Of a stretch of 42,828 nucleotides of DNA, positions 1-8,602 are shown piece after piece (the first letter of the stretch is position 1; every line of letters starts with the position of its first letter). A program made the translations under genes and the position numbers. Below the pieces are notes generated by a model. It was not told the DNA's origin and did no database searches. It saw only the letters and a list, made by a program, of their open reading frames with translations. This DNA comes from Lachnospiraceae bacterium (GTDB taxonomy: Bacteria > Bacillota > Clostridia > Lachnospirales > Lachnospiraceae), in assembly GCA_017469275.1 (NCBI GenBank), contig JAFUGT010000148.1, forward strand, positions 1-42,828. Reading direction: 5' to 3'.

Positions 1-430
1 GACTATGTATAATGCTCAGTGAGAGCTTGCTCGCATAAGAGCATTTATACAATAGTCAGCATACGGCGGCGCACAATGTCCAGGGGACATTGGTACTGCG
101 CCGACCGAAGTGGAACGAAGACCGCCGCGACACCGAGCAGCTTTGCTGCAAAGGTATCGTCATGGCTCAGTATAGTGAGCGAAACTCTTATACGTTTTTG
201 ATATTGTGAACGGCTCCAGTGACTTTCGTCATCGCTTAGGGACCCGCTTGCGCTCGCGTTGCATCACGTAGCAGTACTAAATTCGTGAACAAGTTCACTC
301 ATTAAGTGCTGACGTGTTGCAAAGCCCACGCGATGATTGATAAGTCACGTGCTCGCCGTTTCGCAATACTCATAAGTTTTCAGAGTTTCGCATCTACTTT
401 CATCGGTAAACACAGACGGAGAGAAGAGGA
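1..430. repeat. Hairpin-rich non-coding stretch
   Basis: No credible gene lies here. The stretch is richer in G+C than the genes that follow and is a chain of short inverted repeats. Examples are an imperfect pair at 1-17 and 39-57 (ends GACTAT/ATAGTC), a strong two-part stem at 67-81 with 85-103 (CAATGTCC/GGACATTG inside CGGCGCA/TGCGCCG), and GCAGC-TTT-GCTGC near 138-150. Further small stems sit near 165-182 (GCTCA/TGAGC) and 283-298 (GTGAAC/GTTCAC). It could be the end of an interspersed palindromic element whose remainder is outside the window, or a decayed structured RNA. The identity is unknown. Confidence 0.45.
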
Positions 431-440
431 GAAATTAAAC

Positions 441-1124
441 ATGAGTGAGAAAAAATGTCCTAGTTGTTCCGGAGTAATGGAACTTTCAAAATCAGGTAGA
501 AAATGGATATGTCCATACTGTAATGAAGAAATAGCAAATGATATAAAGGAATCTGAAATTGAGTTGAAGGATGGCTTACCTCTTAATATATTCTACCTTG
601 AAAAAGATATGGCTGAAGATAATTTTAAGAAAGATACAAAGGAATTGCTTAAATCATTGAAGTATTGTCTAAATGAGCTGAAAACACTTGAAAGAATAGA
701 AACTTATATGAAAAAACTTATGGCGGATACGGATAGTTATGGTTCGGATGATATGGAAGGTGTTCACAAGGAACTTGCTAATGTTGCCAGGGAAAGATTA
801 GGTGATGAATTAAAACAGGATGAGAGGATTATTCTTTACACCGAGAATGGAATGTTTGCAAGGCGCAAAGAATTTAATGTGATAACTGATAAAAGATGCT
901 TTTTTGTCAATAAGAAGGATTATATACAGATAAAGCATACTGATATAGTTGATATTAAAGTTGATACCACGTTTGGTATGCCCAGCTGGTATTTGAATGG
1001 AGATTATAAGAAGTCTATAACATCAAACTGTACGGATAACAGAATGTTAGGTGCGATTATTGCTATAGTCTGTCTGCTTTCATTTAAGAATGATACAGAG
1101 AGAGAAAGAATCAGACTTGTGTAG
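441..1124 (+). CDS. Zinc-ribbon protein of unknown function
   Basis: This is a 227-residue protein. The start at 441 is preferred over an upstream in-frame ATG at 306 because GAGAAGAGGAGAA lies just before it and the upstream extension is composed of the hairpin-rich DNA. The N-terminus holds a zinc ribbon (CPSC at residues 6-9, CPYC about 20 residues later). A charged helical middle follows, and then a C-terminal part (about residues 120-195, with LKQDERIILYTENGM and a FNVITDKRCFFV stretch) that resembles small PH-like domains of bacterial short-tail proteins. A hydrophobic stretch (AIIAIVCLLSF) lies near the C-terminus. The biochemical role cannot be named. It stands alone, with about 150 non-coding bases after it. 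Confidence 0.75.
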   Translation: MSEKKCPSCSGVMELSKSGRKWICPYCNEEIANDIKESEIELKDGLPLNIFYLEKDMAEDNFKKDTKELLKSLKYCLNELKTLERIETYMKKLMADTDSYGSDDMEGVHKELANVARERLGDELKQDERIILYTENGMFARRKEFNVITDKRCFFVNKKDYIQIKHTDIVDIKVDTTFGMPSWYLNGDYKKSITSNCTDNRMLGAIIAIVCLLSFKNDTERERIRLV

Positions 1125-1193
1125 TATTTATCTGTATGTCGATTACCATCAGTGTTGTTGTAAACAATAGCATTAGCGAGTATAATTATATAA

Positions 1194-1687
1194 CATGGGA
1201 TAGATATAATTAAGCTCTTATGCGATGCGTGTGTTTATTATATATACAGTTGGAATGTTAAGAAGGGGGAAGATAAGATTTATATATGGAATGACGGTGA
1301 ATTGCCTGAAAGCCTCAATACAGCTGAAAAACTTTTTGCAAAGCATTCATCTAAACCGTTTAATCCCAAACTTGCTAATGTGTTCTTTAAGAGTGGTATG
1401 ATTGAGGCGTGGGGAAGAGGTTTTGAGAAGATTACGGAAGCATGTAGAAAATACGATGGACCTTTACCGGAATATGATATTAATGCTGATGGTATAATGG
1501 TTTTATGTAAGGCGTGCGACAAGTATTTGGAATTGCTTAATGGTGAATCCAATCAAGCTAATCAAAATGAACAGATTTTGAAACAAGATGCCAATAATGA
1601 AACAAGTTTTGAAACAAGTTTTGAAACAATCGGAATATGATAAGATATTAAAACTTTGTAGAGAAGCGAAAGGTATTCAGGAAATAT
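1194..1687 (+). pseudogene. Remnant of AlbA_2/RecG-like ATP-binding protein, C-terminal part
   Basis: The reading frame is open from 1194 to a stop at 1640 but has no convincing start or ribosome binding site. From about 1275 the translation (IYIWNDGELPESL, AKHSSKPFNPKLANVFFKSG, EAWGRGFEKI) matches the C-terminal HATPase_c_4 region of Schlafen/AlbA_2-type transcriptional regulators often annotated as RecG-related. The usual tail (SEYDKILKLCREAKGIQEI) is present, but in another frame, ending at 1689. A frameshift has therefore occurred within the short repeat GAAACAAGTTTT at about 1600-1632. The N-terminal DNA-binding half is missing. Decayed and presumably non-functional; it may come from a mobile or defence-associated locus. 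Confidence 0.7.
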
Positions 1688-1688
1688 A

Positions 1689-2384
1689 ATGGATATAGAA
1701 TTATATTATCAGGAAAAAGGTAATGGAGAGCCGTTTATTATGCTTCATGGAAATGGAGAAAATAGCGACTATTTCTGTAATCAAATTGAATATTTCAGTA
1801 AGAATTATCATGTTATCGCAATAGACACCAGAGGACATGGGAAATCACCGAGAGGAGAGGCACCATTTACAATTGCGCAGTTCGCTGATGATTTATATGA
1901 TTTTATGATGCAAAAAGAGTTGAAAAATGCGATTATTTTAGGTTTTTCTGATGGTGCTAATATTGCTATGAAATTTGCCATGAAGTATCCGGACATGTTG
2001 AGAACATTGATTCTAAATGGTGGCAATCTTAATGCAAAAGGTGTAAAGAGCTCGACGCAGGTTCCTATCGAAATAGGATATAAGATTGCAAGTTTTTTTG
2101 CCGACAAATCTCCTGAAGCTAAAAAGAATGCGGAAATGCTTGGACTTATGGTTAATGATCCGAATATCAAGACTGATGAGCTTTCAAAGATAACAGTTCC
2201 TACACTTGTCATTTGTGGAACGAATGACATGATAAAGGAATCTCACACAAGAGAGATTGCAGATAATATTATGTATTCTAAGTTGATGATTATTAAAGGG
2301 AATCATTTTGTAGCCAATAAGAATCCGGAAGAATTTAATAAGGCAGTGGATGTTTTTTTGACAAACCGGGGAAATGTAATATGA
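1689..2384 (+). CDS. Alpha/beta hydrolase
   Basis: This 231-residue single-domain serine hydrolase has the typical family length. An oxyanion-hole HGNGEN motif lies near residue 20. The nucleophile elbow is GFSDG (about residue 84), the acid region is VICGTND (about residues 175-181), and the catalytic His is in KGNHF (about residue 203). No signal peptide is seen, so it is cytosolic. The substrate cannot be told from sequence; relatives include peptidases, esterases and haloperoxidase-like enzymes. The stop overlaps the start of the next gene (ATGA at 2381-2384), so it is translated together with the glycerate kinase. The start sits immediately after the pseudogene with only a weak ribosome binding site. 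Confidence 0.88.
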   Translation: MDIELYYQEKGNGEPFIMLHGNGENSDYFCNQIEYFSKNYHVIAIDTRGHGKSPRGEAPFTIAQFADDLYDFMMQKELKNAIILGFSDGANIAMKFAMKYPDMLRTLILNGGNLNAKGVKSSTQVPIEIGYKIASFFADKSPEAKKNAEMLGLMVNDPNIKTDELSKITVPTLVICGTNDMIKESHTREIADNIMYSKLMIIKGNHFVANKNPEEFNKAVDVFLTNRGNVI

Positions 2385-3616
2385 AGATAACCAAAACGCA
2401 AAGTAATACAATTCCAATAGAGAGTACCGCAGTGAGATACCTTGTTGCTATGGATTCATTTAAGGGGAGCTTAAGTTCTATTGAAGCAGCGAATGCAGTT
2501 AAAGAGGGAATACTAAGAGCAAATCCTGAAGCAATTATAAATGTCTGTCCGTTGGCTGATGGTGGCGAGGGAACGGTTGAGGCTCTGATATATGGGTTGA
2601 ATGGGAGTTTTCAGTCTGTCAAAGTTTCTGATCCTTTGGGCAAAGTAATAGATTGTAAATATGGTATTATACATTCATTTTCATCGGATAACGGTAATGA
2701 TGGATGTGATTCTGAATTATGTGCAGTCATTGAGGCTGCCGGAGCCTGCGGACTGTATCTTGTTCCGGATGATAAAAGAAATCCTTTATATACCACGACT
2801 TACGGGCTGGGTGAGGTGATACTTGATGCGCTTGCTAAAGGATGTAGAAAGTTCATTATCGGAATAGGAGGCAGTTCAACGAATGACGGCGGTATCGGAA
2901 TGCTTGAAGCGTTGGGGGCTCATTTTCTTGACAAGGATGGAAATGAGATATCTCGTGGTGCGAAAGGACTTGAAAATTTGCATTCCATAGATGTATCAGG
3001 TATGAATAAGGAGCTGTGCCAGTGTTCATTTATGATAGCATGCGATGTAGATAATCCGTTATGTGGTGAAAAAGGCTGTAGTCAAATATTTGCAAGGCAA
3101 AAAGGCGCAGATGATGATTCAATAGAAAATATGGACAGATGGATGGAACGCTATGCGGATTTGACTAATGATACATTAAAAGAAAAAAACGAATTTATTG
3201 ATAAGAATTATCCGGGTACAGGTGCTGCCGGCGGATTGGGATTTGCATTTAAGTATTATCTGGGTGGTGAACTTAAGCCGGGAATTGATATTGTGATTAA
3301 AGAGACAGGCATGCTTGAAAATATTAAAAATGCAGATGTTATTATTACAGGTGAGGGCTGTCTGGATGCTCAAACTTCAATGGGAAAAGCTCCGGTAGGA
3401 TTAGCTAGAGCGGTCAAGGCGTGTGATCCGACTAAGAAAGTTGTTGCATTAGCCGGTAAGTTGGGTGAAGGTGCAGAAGAATGCAAAGTTCATGGCATAG
3501 ATGAATGTTATGGGATAACAGATTATATATATTATGATGATTTTGCAGAGTATATGGATAAGGAAAATGCATATTCGAACCTGTCAAAGTTGGCAGAGAA
3601 CATTTTTAAAAGTTGA
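2381..3616 (+). CDS. glxK: Glycerate kinase
   Basis: The product phosphorylates D-glycerate with ATP to give a phosphoglycerate that enters glycolysis. It belongs to the GlxK/GarK family (glycerate 2-kinase type). Diagnostic stretches are MDSFKGSLSSIEAA near the N-terminus, PLADGGEGTVEAL, GIGGSSTNDGGIGMLEALGA, GTGAAGGLGFA and the late ITGEGCLDAQTSMGKAPVG. At 411 residues it is slightly longer than the usual 375-385. The extra length is an N-terminal leader of about 20 residues before VRYLVAMDSFKG, so a later start is possible. Its ATG overlaps the stop of the alpha/beta hydrolase gene, suggesting translational coupling. No regulator of glycerate metabolism is nearby. Confidence 0.92.
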   Translation: MKITKTQSNTIPIESTAVRYLVAMDSFKGSLSSIEAANAVKEGILRANPEAIINVCPLADGGEGTVEALIYGLNGSFQSVKVSDPLGKVIDCKYGIIHSFSSDNGNDGCDSELCAVIEAAGACGLYLVPDDKRNPLYTTTYGLGEVILDALAKGCRKFIIGIGGSSTNDGGIGMLEALGAHFLDKDGNEISRGAKGLENLHSIDVSGMNKELCQCSFMIACDVDNPLCGEKGCSQIFARQKGADDDSIENMDRWMERYADLTNDTLKEKNEFIDKNYPGTGAAGGLGFAFKYYLGGELKPGIDIVIKETGMLENIKNADVIITGEGCLDAQTSMGKAPVGLARAVKACDPTKKVVALAGKLGEGAEECKVHGIDECYGITDYIYYDDFAEYMDKENAYSNLSKLAENIFKS

Positions 3617-3654
3617 CACATAGAATTAGTTATAGATAACGAGGAAAAGTAAAA

Positions 3655-3819
3655 ATGAGCAGATATCTTGATTGCCAGTTTATTATTGCTACACATTCTC
3701 CGTTTATGTTGGGAACGCTGGATTCAAAGATATATAATATCGATAAACCTGATTGTAGAGTAATGCAATGGTATGAACTTGAAAATATAAGATATTTTTA
3801 TAATTTCTTTCAAAAGCAT
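3655..3819 (+). pseudogene. C-terminal fragment of an AAA-family ATPase
   Basis: About 55 residues remain. DCQFIIATHSPFMLGTL contains the switch/H-loop region of ABC-like AAA ATPases (THSP), followed by a KIYNID...WYELENIRYFYNFF tail typical of predicted ATPases of this group. The Walker A, signature and Walker B parts are absent. The fragment runs directly, in the same frame, into a fragment of a HAD hydrolase and then into rsmI. It appears to be a decay product fused by deletion; there is no evidence that it is functional. Confidence 0.6.
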
Positions 3820-3972
3820 AATGCTGCATTTGAAGAAGCTTTAAATCAATCCGGACTTAAAGCGGAAGAATGTGTATTTATTGATAATACTGCTTCGAAT
3901 TTGGATATACCATCTGAAATGGGATTTACTACGGTATATTCAAATATAACATTAATTTATAAGGAGAAAAGT
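3820..3972 (+). pseudogene. C-terminal fragment of a HAD-family hydrolase
   Basis: About 51 residues (AFEEALNQSGLKAEECVFID, then NLDIPSEMGFTTVYS) match the last third of HAD-superfamily phosphatases, including the motif IV acidic region FIDN and the MGF-T-V strand. Motifs I to III are missing. It is joined in frame to the AAA fragment upstream and ends at the rsmI start codon. The join implies a deletion between two formerly separate genes. Together the two fragments would give an N-terminal extension of about 106 residues on RsmI if translation began at 3655, but a good ribosome binding site directly before 3973 argues against that. Confidence 0.55.
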
Positions 3973-4830
3973 ATGCAGGGAATTTTATATATATGTGCAA
4001 CTCCGATAGGAAATCTTGAGGATATCACACTGCGCACGCTGCGAATCCTGAAAGAAGTTGATTTGATTGCGGCGGAGGACACAAGAAACAGTATAAAACT
4101 TCTTAATCATTTTGAAATAAAGACTCCTATGACCAGTTATCATGAGTATAATAAGTATGACAAAGCCAAGATACTTGTGGAGAAAATGTTAGCGGGTGAG
4201 AGTATTGCGCTTATTACGGATGCGGGAACGCCTGCAATATCCGATCCGGGAGAGGAATTAGTGAGACAGTGTCATGAGGCAGGAGTTCAGGTTACAAGCC
4301 TTCCGGGACCATCAGCATTTGTTACGGCACTTACCATATCAGGAAGGAAGACAAGAAGATTTTGTTTTGAAGCATTTCTTCCAAACGAAAAGAGCGATAA
4401 AAAAGAACGGCAGGCAATTCTTGACGAGTTATCCAAAGAGACCAGAACCATAATAATTTATGAGGCACCCCATAAACTTGTAAAGACGTTAGAGGATTTA
4501 TACGGAACACTTGGAGACCGCAATATCTCTATATGCCGGGAACTTACAAAGAAGCATGAAGAGAACCTGAGGACTACCCTTAGCGGAGCGTTATCATTTT
4601 ATATGGACAATGAACCGAGAGGCGAATATGTGTTGGTTATTGAGGGAATAACCAGACAGGAGTTAAAAGAAGAGGAACTTAAAGAACTCTTTGACATGAC
4701 AATACCTGAACATGTGGCATACTACATGGAAAAGGGAATGGAGAAAAAGGAAGCAATGAAGCGCGTGGCAAAGGACAGAGGAGTTGGGAAACGAGAGATT
4801 TATCAGGCTCTCTTGGAGGAGCAAGGGTAG
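3973..4830 (+). CDS. rsmI: 16S rRNA (cytidine-1402-2'-O)-methyltransferase RsmI
   Basis: RsmI transfers a methyl group from S-adenosylmethionine to the 2'-OH of C1402 in the decoding centre of 16S rRNA. The 285-residue length and start fit the family: ILYICATPIGNLEDITLRTL, AAEDTRNS, ALITDAGTPAISDPGEELV and LPGPSAFVTALTISG are the conserved tetrapyrrole-methylase-like motifs. I chose the ATG at 3973 because AAGGAG lies six bases upstream and the family begins here. The open frame continues upstream only through gene remnants. A C-terminal lysine-rich helical extension (residues about 235-285) is usual in Firmicutes. A terminator follows about 110 bp downstream. Confidence 0.95.
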   Translation: MQGILYICATPIGNLEDITLRTLRILKEVDLIAAEDTRNSIKLLNHFEIKTPMTSYHEYNKYDKAKILVEKMLAGESIALITDAGTPAISDPGEELVRQCHEAGVQVTSLPGPSAFVTALTISGRKTRRFCFEAFLPNEKSDKKERQAILDELSKETRTIIIYEAPHKLVKTLEDLYGTLGDRNISICRELTKKHEENLRTTLSGALSFYMDNEPRGEYVLVIEGITRQELKEEELKELFDMTIPEHVAYYMEKGMEKKEAMKRVAKDRGVGKREIYQALLEEQG

Positions 4831-4938
4831 TTATAAGTGGGCAAAACTTTTCAAGGCTACTACATGTGAGGAAATCAGGATCCTTGCCAATATAGATTAG
4901 CAAAAAAGGATTAGAAAATAAGGTTGCAAAAAACTATA

Positions 4939-4976
4939 AGGTCTTGGCAGACGAAATGCCAAGACCTGTTATTTTT
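4939..4976 (+). terminator. Rho-independent terminator after rsmI
   Basis: A perfect 11-bp stem (AGGTCTTGGCA at 4939-4949 with TGCCAAGACCT at 4957-4967), a 7-base loop and a following GTTATTTTTG tail. It separates rsmI from the surface-protein block. Confidence 0.88.
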
Positions 4977-5007
4977 GTGCCTAACATGGTTATTTTTGCT
5001 TAGTGTA

Positions 5008-5036
5008 TTCAAATCGATTTGGAATTTTGATAGAAT
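5008..5036 (+). promoter_or_regulatory. Probable sigma-A promoter with extended -10
   Basis: TTCAAA at 5008-5013, a 17-bp spacer and TAGAAT at 5031-5036, with TGA just before the -10 box giving a TGn extended element. It lies 31 bp before the 5067 gene and after a strong terminator, so it is the natural promoter of the following block. Confidence 0.5.
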
Positions 5037-5066
5037 GTGTTCATCATTTTTACAAGGAGGAGCAAT

Positions 5067-5843
5067 ATGGGATTATTAGATGGTGTGAGGAGTTTAATTA
5101 AATTGTACAGGCAGCCTGTTATTGATCATTTGGACGAACTTGTAGTAATGTTACCTGTTGTTGGTGGCGCCGCTGCGGTTGTTGCAAAGGTGATTAAAGA
5201 AGCGGATCAGGCAAAACGGGAAGAGCTTAGCAAATTGAAAGAGGCGGTTGAGAAGAATACAGATAAGCAGGACGAGGCTATATCCATTCTTAAGAATATG
5301 GCTACGAAAGATTCTGCTATCAAAACTGCTCTGGAAAAAGCGACAAAGGAGTGTGCAAAGGAAGCTCTTGAAAAAGAGAAAGAAGCTGAAAAATCAGTTG
5401 CTTTTCCGACAGCTATGTTTATATCTTTTTCGGATAGCCTGACAGAGACGGAAAAAGTTAAGAAGGAAACAGGTCTTGCTTTTTCAGGTATTGATCCTGA
5501 TAACCTAAATCCGGGACGTGAAAAGGATGCGCTTATAGTGATTAACCAATTTATTGATGCTTATCTTGGTGGCGATTGTAGTGAAATGACAGAAGATGGT
5601 TATAATATTTTTGAAATAACACAAGAAGGTCTTTCATTTAATTATAGCTGTTCACCTGAAGACTATGATGGTATAGAGGATATTCCACAAATTGACAAAG
5701 CTTATTATGACAAATTGTTATTTGCATTAAATGCTATCTGTGCGCCTGCAGATATGTCTGATTCAGAGATTAAGGGAAAATATTTTGACGAGTATTATCT
5801 ATACGGTATGAATAAGGAAGAGTTGGAAAATTGGTTTGAGTAA
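5067..5843 (+). CDS. Coiled-coil protein of unknown function
   Basis: A 258-residue protein that I do not recognise. The start is set by AAGGAGG at 5054-5060. Residues about 1-50 include a short Gly/Ala/Val-rich hydrophobic stretch (VVMLPVVGGAAAVVAKVI) that could be a membrane-associated helix. Residues about 50-115 are strongly charged with heptad character (repeated K/E and A/L), predicting a coiled coil. The C-terminal half is acidic with many aromatics and no known motif. There is no signal peptide. It is 12 bp upstream of a secreted protein gene and probably co-transcribed with it, so a role in supporting that protein is possible but unproven. Confidence 0.75.
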   Translation: MGLLDGVRSLIKLYRQPVIDHLDELVVMLPVVGGAAAVVAKVIKEADQAKREELSKLKEAVEKNTDKQDEAISILKNMATKDSAIKTALEKATKECAKEALEKEKEAEKSVAFPTAMFISFSDSLTETEKVKKETGLAFSGIDPDNLNPGREKDALIVINQFIDAYLGGDCSEMTEDGYNIFEITQEGLSFNYSCSPEDYDGIEDIPQIDKAYYDKLLFALNAICAPADMSDSEIKGKYFDEYYLYGMNKEELENWFE

Positions 5844-5855
5844 AGGAGAAATAAC

Positions 5856-8447
5856 ATGAAGTTTTTTAAGAATAAGATAATATATTTATTACCATTAATA
5901 TGCATGTTATTGTTAGGAAATGAATTAACATTAAGGGCAAATGCTGCTGCAAGTGATATTGAAAAAAAGTATAATTTATATTGGACCAACTATACTGGAA
6001 GTGGCAGTAATATCGTGGACATGATCAATACGGTAAATATATCCTTTAAAGCTAAAGAATATCAATATACTGATGAGGATGATAGTTCAAGTTGGTATTA
6101 TAGTAATGCAAGTATTGTAATTGCTCCTTATGATACAGATATACTTATTAATAAAGGAATTATGAAAAGCATTAATAGTATATCAATATATTTAGGCAAT
6201 TATTTAGATATGGAGAATCCGGTAGTGACCATTACACCGGAACAGCTGAAAAACGGATATACATATAATATTAAAAAGGATGACTGTGAAACAGATGGCG
6301 AATATTATTCGTTTGATTGCGTTGGATTTGCTATAAATGGAGAAGTTGGTGACCAATTAAAACAGGATGGTTTTACTACTATTATATCCGCATGGCAACC
6401 CCTTTTTCGGGATATTAAAATTGCATTTGATTTTTCTAATCCGACGATAGAATCTGAAAAAGCATATAGCGTAGATAGTGACCCTATAACAATAGATGGA
6501 AAAAAGTATTATGTTGGCTCGGTTGAAATAACAGTAGATGACGATACACGTGTTGACAAAGTGTATGTGGATGATGTCCTCAAGGAAGATGTGGATGGTA
6601 ATAGCTTTATTATTTGGACAGACGGTGGCAGTAAAGAGGTAAAAGTCACAGTCTATGATTACTTTGGGAACAAGGCAGAAGAAATAATTAGAATCCATAA
6701 CGATGGTATGGATTACAACATATCGTATAAAGATGGAAGTCAATCGAAAAATACTACAATTAACAGTTATCCTATACGCAAAGAAGATGGTACGTCAGAT
6801 TGGATAAATACTTTTAAATGGAAAGATAGTGTCAAGTTTAAGGCACAGTCTTCTGATAAGGTATCTAAAATTGCTTGGATGGGTGTATATAGACGAGCTG
6901 ATGGAACCAGAGTTAAAACAAGTTCGATAGGAAGTAATTTTGCAAATGATTCAAATCCTGATTTTGTATGCTATAAGGGAGAAGACGCTAACAAGGAAAT
7001 CGAATTAACTGAAGATGGAGTATATTATATTTATTCTATAGATGAAGTGTCATATCAGAGTGAATTGAATTATTTGATGGAAAAAGAATATATTTCGACA
7101 GTTGAAGAATATGAGGAAAGGTTAAAGAATTATACTATTAACGGAACTGTAGATGATTCAAGAGTACATATACTGATAGACAAAGTCGGAGCTGAATTCT
7201 ATGCAAAGAATGCTGTCACCGGAGAAATCTATAATGATATAGACGAAAAGACATTTAACTCTGATTTATATGTGTATATTAATGGTGTATTATCCAATTA
7301 TGATTATGATGGTTTTGATATGACATATATTACTCCTGATAATAAGAAAATTAAGAAGAATATTATTGATTGGAATTTTGCAGGATTGATTATCAATAGA
7401 TTTTTAACTGCGGATTGTGCACAGAACGGAACGTATATAATAGAATATACTGATCCGCTTGGGAGAACACTTAAAGAGTCATTTAAATTGGATAAAAAGG
7501 GACCAGCGGTAAAAGGTATTGTTAATGGTGAATGGTATGATTCGCCATCAGTATTTGGTGATAATAAGGATAAAGCCATTAGTTATAGTGTTGAAGGAGC
7601 AACGAAGATAACACTTACTGTATTTAAAAAGGCTGGAGATTACAATAAAGAATATGGTGAAATGGAGATAGATTATACATTAGATCTGCCTGCAAAGGGG
7701 ACATTGAACCAAAATAAGCATGGGTTAGGTGTATATCTGTTGACCGCAGAGGATGCATCCGGTAACAAGACAGAAGCAATGTTCCGGTGGGGTGATATGA
7801 GCTCTATTGATACTGTGGATAAAGTCACGGTGACCGCAACTTCATCCGATACAGATACATCCGGTAACAATAATAACGGTGGACAAAATGGCACTAATAA
7901 TACTTCCAATAATTCTAACACCAACAATAATGGCAGCAGTGCATCAAACGCTAATAACTCAAATGGTAATACTTCAAGTGGTACTACAACCATCAAACCT
8001 GCTGATAAAGGGAAGGCATTGACGGTTCCGGGAGCTAAGGCAACATTTACTGTTACATCGTCCGATGCGGCTAATCCGACAGTGGCATTTTCGGGAATAA
8101 CAGATAAGAAAGCAAAATCCGTTACGATTCCTGAGAAGGTTACAGTTGATAATGTAACATACAAAGTAACTTCCGTAGCTGATAAAGCGTTATCCGGTAA
8201 TAAGAAAATCAAAAAAGTGACAATTCCTAAGGGAGTTACATCCATCGGAAAAAATGCATTTAATAATTGCAAGAACTTAAAGAACATAGTAATTAAGTCG
8301 ACTACCCTCAAATCAGTTGGTAAGAATGCCATAAAGGGTATTAGTAAAAAGGCAGTAATAAAGGCACCAAAGAAACAGCTCAAAGCCTATAAGAAACTGT
8401 TTGCAAAAAAGACAGGCTATAAGAAGACAATGAAAATAAAGAAGTAG
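5856..8447 (+). CDS. Large secreted protein with C-terminal LRR_5 module
   Basis: This is an 863-residue exported protein. A signal peptide (lysine-rich start, hydrophobic PLICMLLLGNELTL, ANA-A cleavage near residue 32) opens it. Residues about 40-660 form several beta-rich, acidic segments resembling bacterial Ig-like modules, for example around VGSVEITVDDDTRVDKVYVD with a following VTVYDYFGNKAEE strand. No enzyme motif was found. Residues about 665-720 are an Asn/Ser/Thr/Gly linker. Residues about 731-863 are a BspA-type LRR_5 module (VTSVADKALSGNKKIKKVTI, TSIGKNAFNNCKNLKNIVI) ending in a very basic tail. The same C-terminal module occurs in the proteins at 8603 and 16308. Ribosome binding site AAAGGAG at 5843-5849. 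Probably an adhesin or surface binding protein; the ligand is unknown. Confidence 0.85.
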   Translation: MKFFKNKIIYLLPLICMLLLGNELTLRANAAASDIEKKYNLYWTNYTGSGSNIVDMINTVNISFKAKEYQYTDEDDSSSWYYSNASIVIAPYDTDILINKGIMKSINSISIYLGNYLDMENPVVTITPEQLKNGYTYNIKKDDCETDGEYYSFDCVGFAINGEVGDQLKQDGFTTIISAWQPLFRDIKIAFDFSNPTIESEKAYSVDSDPITIDGKKYYVGSVEITVDDDTRVDKVYVDDVLKEDVDGNSFIIWTDGGSKEVKVTVYDYFGNKAEEIIRIHNDGMDYNISYKDGSQSKNTTINSYPIRKEDGTSDWINTFKWKDSVKFKAQSSDKVSKIAWMGVYRRADGTRVKTSSIGSNFANDSNPDFVCYKGEDANKEIELTEDGVYYIYSIDEVSYQSELNYLMEKEYISTVEEYEERLKNYTINGTVDDSRVHILIDKVGAEFYAKNAVTGEIYNDIDEKTFNSDLYVYINGVLSNYDYDGFDMTYITPDNKKIKKNIIDWNFAGLIINRFLTADCAQNGTYIIEYTDPLGRTLKESFKLDKKGPAVKGIVNGEWYDSPSVFGDNKDKAISYSVEGATKITLTVFKKAGDYNKEYGEMEIDYTLDLPAKGTLNQNKHGLGVYLLTAEDASGNKTEAMFRWGDMSSIDTVDKVTVTATSSDTDTSGNNNNGGQNGTNNTSNNSNTNNNGSSASNANNSNGNTSSGTTTIKPADKGKALTVPGAKATFTVTSSDAANPTVAFSGITDKKAKSVTIPEKVTVDNVTYKVTSVADKALSGNKKIKKVTIPKGVTSIGKNAFNNCKNLKNIVIKSTTLKSVGKNAIKGISKKAVIKAPKKQLKAYKKLFAKKTGYKKTMKIKK

Positions 8448-8506
8448 TTCTTGCGCCATTTTTATTGATTTGTTAAACTGATATCTGTAGTGCTGTTGAC
8501 GAATAA

Positions 8507-8577
8507 TCCGGTACACCATATAAGACAGGATTCACCCATAAGTATGCGGGTTTGGATTATCTGTCCGGTGTGCCGGT
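8507..8577 (+). other. Long imperfect inverted repeat in intergenic DNA
   Basis: Between the two LRR protein genes, CCGGTACACC (about 8509-8518) pairs with GGTGTGCCGG, GACAG pairs with CTGTC, and ACCC pairs with GGGT around a loop. Together they give a long hairpin of about 70 bases ending some 25 bp before the next start. There is no U-run, so it is not a classical terminator. It could be an mRNA processing or stability element or a leader RNA. It does not match a riboswitch I know. Confidence 0.5.
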
Positions 8578-8602
8578 ATGCATGGAAAGGTATTGGTGAG
8601 AT

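Noticed and set aside
30-201. Possible tRNA or other structural RNA at the window start
   Set aside because: There are stems but no T-loop GGTTCGAATCC pattern or CCA end, and no fit to a known RNA class.
306-440. Upstream in-frame start for the zinc-ribbon gene
   Set aside because: The extension translates hairpin-rich DNA, lacks a ribosome binding site, and a good site lies just before 441.
7673-8383. Long minus-strand open frame opposite the LRR protein at 5856
   Set aside because: It mirrors the Asn/Thr linker and LRR codons of the plus-strand gene and has no start signal or recognisable family; a shadow frame.
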